Assembly (NCBI GenBank): GCA_009667805.1
Contig: CM019071.1
Span: 49,420,693 to 49,484,692, forward strand
DNA length: 64,000 bases
Reading direction: 5' to 3'
Source: Leptobrachium leishanense
Taxonomy: Eukaryota > Chordata > Amphibia > Anura > Megophryidae
Positions 26,101-35,100 of this stretch are shown piece after piece; the stretch's first letter is position 1, and every line of letters starts with the position of its first letter. The notes beneath the pieces are model-generated. The model had not been told where the DNA came from. It saw only the letters and a program-made list of their open reading frames with translations, and did no database searches. Both the position numbers and the translations under genes were made by a program.

Positions 26101-29100
26101 AATTTTATTGGCTGGCAATGGAGTATGAATACATATTTGTATCAATTAGCCAAATTTTCTTTCCTCTACTGTAGCAGACGGGTTTCACTTGCTTGCTTCG
26201 ACTCAGGCATTTGGAATAAGACCTGTTCTTGTATCGTAACCTTCTTCTATCATAACATCAGTTTATTTCTGTTGTTTATGAACTGGCTTGTCGTGCTGTA
26301 CTTGGTAAACATGTCTTTATGCGGTGTTATACTGCACGGCAGAATTTGCGTTGGTAATGTTTACTTTTTGAAATTCGAAAATACATATGTGAGCTAGATC
26401 TGTTAGTCACTGATGCCGTCTGATCTGCAGACCCTGGAGTGGTGTCTGGATGGAGAGGACCTGATCTTTTTCTACCAGCTTAAAGATGGCGTGTCAGAAG
26501 CAAGTCAGGCAGCCAGAGTGGCCGCCATGGCGGGATTACCTGCAGAGATCATCAGACGAGGAGTCGAGGTGAGAAAAATAAAGCGTCTGCAACATCCCAG
26601 TGCTAGTATCGCCCCTATACTTTTCCCAGGTCGAGAAGGGCTCATGCTCTCTGTAGCGGATCCCTGCTACCCTGCCCGGGTAGATCCGCCGTCAGCGCCG
26701 AACTGGTCTGGGGGTGTAGAGTCAGGGGTAGCGGGCGGTAGGGATTCGGCGTTGATCCAGCATTTCTTTCCACGGTCCTTGCAGCGTCGCGGTTCCCCAA
26801 GACCTGTTATCCCCAATTACTAGCCGAGGCAGGAGTAAAGGTTCAAACAGGAATGAGTTTTTTTTAACATGGAGAATACAGGGTTTTTTATGAGAAATGA
26901 AACCATTGTTCTCCCCTGGCCCGCCCTCAGTCCTCCTGAGGTGATCTGTGTTTGTACCTCAAGCCATAGCCCAATCTGCCTGGGTTAACCTGGGGGAGCC
27001 CCTACAGTGCGCAGCCGTTATCTCGGGTCTCGGCGCCAGCTCGTCTGTTCCCCCCTCCCAGAGCCTCTCCCTGTCTGGCCAGCGCCCAGCCCCCCCTGTG
27101 GTGTGAGCGCTCCTTGTGGCTTTCTGCCCGAGTTTGGGGTTTTACCAGGGATTTCGGGGTGATCCCCTGGGAGCGGCGGCATGCTGGGGGTACAGCCTGG
27201 TAGCTCGGGTCCGGGGGCTGGTTCAGTCCAAAAAGCGCCCGGATCGGATCCACGGAGCCCGAGCTGCGAAGGGGGAAAGTTCGGCGGCTGTACCCGAGCA
27301 AGAGTCACTGGTTGCCGGCTGCGCTCCCAGCGAGGGATCCCTGGTCGGCGTTCGGGTTTCTCGGGGTGTTTCGTTCTATAATTCGCACCCCCGTAAGCAC
27401 CTATTTTTAGGAGCCCACTGGCCAAGCAGTGCTCTTCTGCGTGGTTTCCACGCTGCGGGGCAAGGCGGGCAAGTTTGGGCGGCTTGGCAGAGACAGTCAG
27501 CGGCGGCTCGAGGCATTCACAGACCGGGCGTCTTCCCGGGGCTGTGGACAGGCCTGGAACAGGTCAACCATGGGGAGAATTACAGGGGGAACTTATAAAA
27601 ATACAACCTAACGAATTCTTTAATACACCATACTAAAACAACATTTTTAAAATTTTGTACCGCGCTACAGTATAGTGGCGGGCGTTCCGTCACACTCTCT
27701 TCATACTATTCACCTGCAAATGTATCTCTAACTAGACAGGCTGTGAAAATACTAAATTCCAGGCAATTTTACGTCTAAGCGGTTTTAGCCTAAATTATGT
27801 CTAGACCAGTATGAACGATCTGTAAAGTTGGAGAGACAAATTGGATCAAATAAGCAAAACTGTTTATTAGAAAGTGCACAGTGAGCAGATAATAAAATCA
27901 CCTACACTGTATACTAACAGGGTAATTCAAAGAGATTCGAAAAGTCACCGTACATTCGTGACTTTTCGTTCTCTTCAATTCGGTTCCTTTTGCCGATCCC
28001 ATTTCAGTGACCCTGCGGCGTTCCCCCAGGGTCCCCGAATTGCAGGGAAAAGCTACCGAAAACTAACCGCAAAACCCAGCGAATGCCCGCCCAAAAACCC
28101 ACAAAAACATCTGGATTAACCCGTCGAAGACGCCGGAAAAGCCCGAGCAGGAGCCGATCACACGCAGCGAAGCCGCCGGAAAAAGCCGAGACCGCAGAAG
28201 AGGCAGCGAATAAATTAGGAAAACCGTTTGCTTGAATGTTTGAAAATGAAACGCTGTTTGCAAAGAAACTACTGAGCGAAAATGTCTGAAATTTACATAT
28301 GATCCAATGAATGATAATAAAAAGGGCTGTTACAGAAAAAATAAGTAAACTTTAAAAAAAAGAAAAATCTGACTTTTTTAAAAAAAAATTCTGAAAAATG
28401 CTTAACCCCTTAAGGACCCTGGACGTACCATGTACGTCATTGCAGCGGGTCTCTCTTAGACCCGCTGACGTACATGGTACGTCCTGCCGTTTTTTGAGCG
28501 CTGGAAGCGATCGGATCGCTTCCAGCAGCTCAAACGCCATTGCAGGCTGCCTGGGAGTCCAGGCAGCCGTGCAATGGCGGTTAGAAGTGCCGGGGCACCA
28601 TGTGATCACTCCCCGGGAGCGATCACATCCGGTTTCACCGGAGAGGTGCCCGGCACTTCTAGAGAGCGCTGGAAGCGATCGGTATCGCTTCCAGCTGCTC
28701 TGAGTATATTACAAGGATGCCTCGACATCGAGGCATCCTTGTAATATGCTTACCTGCCGCCGGTCCGTCCGTGATCGCTCCCCCCGAGCGATCACTTCCG
28801 GTAGGGCAGGAAGTACTGAGTGCCACGAGGTATCGTGGCACTCAGTACAAAAACGATCACATCAGTGATCAGGTGCTCTGCTGGGTGCCTCGAGGGATCA
28901 AGGCACCCAGCAGAGTAAAAAAAAGTGTAAAAAAAGTGAAAAAAAAGTGGAAAAAAAGTAAAAAAAGTGAAAAAAAAAGTAAAATAAAAATAAAAATAAA
29001 AATAAAATAAACTGACGGTTAGGGGTAGGGTTAGGGTTAGGGTTAGGGGTAGGGTTAGGGTTAGGGTTAGGGGTAGGGTTAGGGGTAGGGTTAGGGGTAG

Positions 29101-32100
29101 GGTTAGGGGTAGGGGTAGGGGTAGGGGTAGGGTAGGGTTAGGGGTAGGGTTAGGGTTAGGGTTAGGGGTAGGGTTAGGGGTAGGGTTAGGGTTAGGGGTA
29201 GGGTTAGGGTTAGGGTTCTAAGGGCAGGGTCATCTTGGGGCTGAGTGGGATGTTCCTAGCCTGCCTCATCAGAGAGGCAGGCTAGCAACATCCAATCAGA
29301 AGTTAGAAAAAATCAAAATAAAATTTCTAATTTGTCAGGTCAGGTCAATATTTTGTAAATATTGGCTCTGACCTCTTTGATTCTCCCTCCCTCTCCTCAC
29401 TTGTGTTTTGGTGAGCGAGAGAGAGAGATCAGATTTGACAGGTTAGAGATTTTAGTGCGATTTAGTGAGATTAGAAAAATTGAGGCAGATTTAGAGAGAT
29501 TTTAGGGAGATTTAGAAGAATTGAGGCAGGTTTAGAGGGATTTAGAGAGATTTAGGTGTTTATTTGTATTTTCTTGTGAAACCCAACGGTCTTCTAAGAA
29601 CCAACAATCCGCTTATATATATATAATAATTATAAAATTTTATAATCTATTATATATAATGTCTGAGAGGGTGTACAGCGCCGAGGAGGCATATGCCATC
29701 CTGGCGTCAGAATCTGAGGCATCTGCGTCAGACTCAGACCCTCATTTCGACCCCGCTAATTGCTCAGAGACGTCGCTAGATACATTATCTACGCTGGCTG
29801 ATGTATCTAGTGATGTTTCTGATGCAGATCCTGGGTCACCACCTGCCAGCAGGAGACGCACAGCTCCAGCTGAGGAGTGGGTAGTGCCTCATCGCCAGAG
29901 GCCAGATATCCCTCCTTTCACGGCAAATCCTGGCATCAATATTGATGTTGCAGGATTTACCGCCACAGTTTTTGCAGGTGTTTATGGGGGATGATTTGTT
30001 GGGCCACATCGTGGCCCAATCAAATCTGTATGCCCATCAGCATTGTGCTGCGAAGCCAGACTCCTACTTGGCAAGGCAGCAATGGACCCCGCTAGATGTG
30101 CCAGAATTTCTGAAATTCTGGCACTTACTATGCTGAGGGCATCATAAAGAAGCCCTCAATTCGCTCCTACTGGAGCAGTAGCCCCATCTGCTCTACCCCC
30201 ATTTACCCCCAATCAATGTCACGTAGAAGGTATGAAAACCTTTTGCGTTTCATGCACTTCAGTGACAACAGCCTGTGCCCCCTAGAGAGCATCCCCAGTT
30301 TGACAGGCACCAGACTTTTACATTTTATTCGTACATTTTTATGTCTACAATTGGTGCTGTATTTTGCCAAAATCTTTGCACACCTATGCATGGGGGGCAT
30401 GGGTGTACTCAGGAGATCTTGCAGAAAACAACCTGGAGAGTTTTCATGCAGTAACAAACAACAGTGTCTCCTAAATCACAGTCCAAAACTACTGTGGGGT
30501 AAAAATCTGAAAATTGAAAAATTACCCACACACCTTCTCAAATGTTTTGGGCTAAAACCGTTGCATCCATGGCATCAAAGCACTCCATATGCAATACCTT
30601 GGGGTGTCAACATAACAAACATAAACAATTTTCTGGCAATAATTCAAACTGGGGTATGCGGTAGACCAAAACCAAAGATAGGCCTAGCTGAAGAAATAAT
30701 CTCAATTTCAACTCCAATGACAAAGTCATAAAAATTGTATTTGAACCTTCCCAAAATCCTGGCAAACCTATGCATGGGCATGGGTGTACTCAGGAGACCT
30801 TGCAGAAAACAACCTGGAGAGTTTTCATGCAGTAACAAACAACAGTGTCTCCTAAATCACAGTCCAAAACTACTGTGGGCGTAAAAATCTGAAAATTGAA
30901 AAATTACACCACACACCTTCTCAAATGTTGGGCTAAAACCGTTGCATCCATGGCATCAAAGCACTCCATATGCAATACCTTGGGGTGTCAACATAACAAA
31001 CATAAACAATTTTCTGGCAATAATTCAAACTGGGGTATGCGGTAGACCCAAAACCAAAGATAGGCCTAGCTGAAGAAATAATCTCAATTTCAACTCTAAT
31101 GACAAAGTCATAAAAATTGTATTTGAACCTTCCCAAAATCCTGGCAAACCTATGCATGGGGGCATGGGTGTACTCAGGAGATCTTGCAGAAAACAACCTG
31201 GAGAGTTTTCATGCAGTAACAAAAACAACAGTGTCTCCTAAATCACAGTCCAAAACTGATGTGGGTGTGAAAATGAAAATGACCACCAAACTGTATCCAA
31301 TTTGTTTGGAGCAAACGGATGCATCCATAGCATAAAAACACTCCATTTACAATACTTTGGGGTGTTAGCTTACCAAATATATGCACGTTCATAAAACTGG
31401 GGTATGTAAAAAGGCCCCTAAAAAAGAAGATAAGCAAAGAAGATACTGTATGTCAAATTAGAAAATTGACAAGCACATGTCAAAGATTGGCGTAGCACCC
31501 CAAAAACACAGAACAAATCTATATATGGGTGGTATCAATTTACTCAGAAGATGTTGCTGAACATATTTTGGGGTGTTTTTTGGCAGTAACCCATAACTGG
31601 ATTTGACAATTCATGCCTAAAGTACAATGTGTGTGAAAAAATAACACAAAAAGTGACTACCTGAAAGTTTGACATAGAGCTAGTGCATGGAAAGTGTTAA
31701 AATACAACTCTTTGAAGCACCCTAGGGTGTGCCCTTTCTAAAAATATATGGTTTGATGGGGGTAAATTACTTTGGCCGGCTTCAAAAATGTCCCAAATAG
31801 GACATAGGTGCATGATGACGAAATGTGAAAATTCCAAGTTGGAAAACTGAAATGCACACCCCAAATAAGGCCTATTAGCCCCCAAATGACCCGACATACC
31901 TATACTTGGGTGGTATCAATTTACTCAGAAGATGTTGCTGAACATATTTTGGGGTGTTTTTTGGCAGTAACCCATAACTGGATTTGACAATTCATGCCTA
32001 AAGTACAATGTGTGTGAAAAAATAACACAAAAAGTGACTACCTGAAAGTTTGACATAGAGCTAGTGCATGGAAAGTGTTAAAATACAACTCTTTGAAGCA

Positions 32101-35100
32101 CCCCAGGGTGTGCCCTTTCTAAAAATATATGGTTTGATGGGGGTAAATTACTTTGGCCGGCTTCAAAAATGTCCCAAATAGGACATGGGTGCATGATGAC
32201 GAAATGTGAAAATTCCAAGTGTTGGAAAACTGAAATGTGCACCCCCCAAATAAGGCCTTTTAGCCCCCAAATGACCCGACATACCTATACATGGGTGGTA
32301 TCAATTTACTCAGAAGATGTTGCTGAACATATTTTGGGGTGCTTTTTGGCAGTAAACCTTAAAGTACAGTACATGTATTCTTAAATTGCGTTCAAAAAAA
32401 AAAAATCACCAAATTTTTTTTTTTTTCCTCAAACTTTGGCATAAGATTTGTGGTAAAATGGTTTGCATGGAAAGAGTCAAAATACCCCAAGTTTAATACC
32501 TTGATTTGTGTACTTTAAAAAAATATGTATATGTGGAGGGTTATTCAGGAATTAGTGACAGATATCAGTGTTACAATGTCACTAGCACTAGTTTTTTGAA
32601 AATAAACTCTTTGGAAATGGCAAAGTGCTACTTGCACTTATTGTTGCATAAAATAAGGAAAAAAGCGAGGAATATGTAAACATTGGGTATTGCTAAACTC
32701 AGTACTAAATTTAGAAACTACCAAGGAATTAATTTTTTTGACGGTTGTTGATACATAAGAAATTTTGGGGGTCAAAGTTCGAAAAAGTGGTGTTTTTTTC
32801 AATTTTTGTGTCATATTTCACAATATTTTTTATAGTAAATTATATGAAATGATGAAAAAAATGGTATTTTTATAAAGTCCATTTAGTGACGAGAAAAACA
32901 GTGTAAAATATGTGTGGGTTACATAAACGAATAAGAGGAAAATTTGACGTAAACACTAACAGCGCAGAAACGTAAAAACAGCAGCGGTCACGAACGGACG
33001 GATTTGTGTAAAACCGCCCGGTCACTAAGGGGTTAAAATATCCTAATAAATCGATAAATAAAGAGACTCTTTACTGCAGAATTTTATAATGAACGGTTTA
33101 TTAGATATTGGATTAAAACCGGAATATTTTTAACATTGAAGCCTATGGGATTCTCCTGAATAAACTTGCCGAATTAAACCACCGAATGGCAGGGCAATTC
33201 AGGAAGCTTTCACTGCTGGTTTGTGTTCTCTGAATAGCCGAAGCAGTGCTTTTTCATGGGGATTTCACTGCCCTCGAACAGGCACCGAACAGGCACCGAA
33301 TGTGCAGGCAATTCGCCAGGATTTGGCAAATTGCCTGCTCTCTGGATAGCCGAATGGCCAAGAAAGGTAACCGAACGCTGATTTTCTGCATTCGGTTACC
33401 TTTCTCAAGCAATTCGGAGCTCTTTGAATAACCCTGTAAGAGTAATAGAGTGAGTAGAACGTGCTCATTGCTCAGAATGCGCTGAAATGGTTATTTTGTT
33501 CAAGCAAGAAACAGCGCATGATTACAAAAACATCATTATTTAGAATGCCTGTTCCAAACTATTACCAACAATCCAAAATGAATTGTTTAGAATTCACATT
33601 CAGTGACAGCAACACACAAATTGGGATTTGTAGGAATTAAAAAATATTTTGTACAGGATGCTATGCTTAGGACAAACACAATAACATGATCAAAATGAAA
33701 GGTTTTTGAAGCTGTTTCCAACCTCTGTTTTGGCATTCACATGTAATTGTGCCAGGTCAAACTGTGCACTTTGTCCCTTATTAAGGTCCGTTATGTCCTA
33801 TGAAACTAATCTAATATCAGACAAGGGTGGGCTTGTTCCCTAGTGTCCTATCAAACTAATTTGACATAAAACCAGGGTGGACCTGTCCTCTAATAATTCC
33901 TAAATAAGATTAAAAAAAAAGAGGAAATGGACGGCGGTGAAATCCAAAAGCCATCAAAAACACCCACTAACTCCCACTATGCCATGGTGACTGTGCGAAA
34001 TGAAAACATAAACCCAGCCTGATATATTAAAGAAACATACAATATATTCCCTACGCTCTAAATCCCAAATACCAATTCGTAATAAATAACAGAGGTTGTT
34101 AGGAGTGCTGTGACGGCGGCTAAAGTGTCAGCTCACCTGCCAGCTCCAAGGCGAACGTCATAAATAACCGTGTCCTACATGTGAGTGCAGTAACTGATCT
34201 GGTCATCACATTGGTGGTTCATTACACTCAGGTTGTTGTGGGGGTGAAAAAAATAATTCAGATCTATTGGATTTGACCAATGCTATTAAAGGGCCACTAC
34301 CAACAAAAATTTAATGTTTTTATTGTGTTTATTTTATGTTGCTGTTAAATACTGTAGGAGATAAAGCACAGCCACAAAGTAAAAATTTTGTTCAGATTTT
34401 GGTAAATGTTGCATCATGGGAAAAATCCACAAAATGTAAACGGGAGATAAAAAAACGTAACTTTATTTTTCCTTTTTACATGCAATTACTTCAAACAAAG
34501 AAAAAAAAACAGCAGCACGTATTTTATACTGTATTTTACATGGTGGTTTTATTTGTAATGCACAAGTAATGTAGTTATGGCTTATGTAAGTGGTAGTGGG
34601 CCTTTAATGCAATATGGGAGAGGAAGAAGGTTACAAGGCATTGACCACTGTATCCTGCTCTAGACTGCTATTAACTCTTGTTTTGCCACTCAATGCATGA
34701 CGCTTGCTGCTTAATTTTCTGTCCAAGGTGTCGGAGCTCTTCCGGCGAGGGCAAGCAATTCAGTGCCTTAACCAGGAAGAAAAAAATGAGAAAATGGAAA
34801 AGTGAGTTGGATCCAAAATATTGCACATAAGTTTCTGTTAAGTAATTATTTGCTTTTTTGTTTCCGCTCACTGTCATTTTCCTTTAATTTTTTTACTTAC
34901 ATTACTGTATTCTTTTGTATTCTATTTTTGTTTATTCCTCTCCTATTACATTCTCCAATTCTTTTTAACGTCTTTCTAACCGAACGTCTTCTCATGGTTC
35001 CTCACGCAGGTGCCAGAAAATGGTTTCCGATTTCCTCAACCTGGACCTTGAAGATCCGGAACTTGACTTGCAAAAATATATGACCAATGTGGTTATAACT

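Larger units (their letters stand above)
28406..33032. mobile_element. piggyBac-type transposon, 4.6 kb, defective
   Basis: The ends CCCCTTAAGGACC and, inverted, GGTCACTAAGGGG are flanked by TTAA at 28402-28405 and 33033-33036, the piggyBac target. From left to right it holds a cluster of hairpins (28406-28920), an A-rich stretch, a telomere-like array (29019-29222), a broken transposase start (29659-30330) and about six copies of a 380-base repeat (30382-32345). It is nested in 27918-33436. Confidence 0.92.
27918..33436. mobile_element. Harbinger-like element split by a piggyBac insertion
   Basis: The ends are CAGGGTAATTCAAAGAG and, inverted, CTCTTTGAATAACCCTG, with a TAA duplication on each side (27915-27917 and 33437-33439). 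Removing the piggyBac insertion leaves about 890 bases without a coding frame. The 3-bp duplication suggests PIF/Harbinger. Confidence 0.78.

Noticed and set aside
27018..27598. 135- and 160-residue frames in the GC-rich block
   Set aside because: They overlap on opposite strands, show no known motif and are explained by high GC content.
29019..29222. True chromosome end
   Set aside because: The array is short, has mixed units and is flanked by transposon sequence on both sides.
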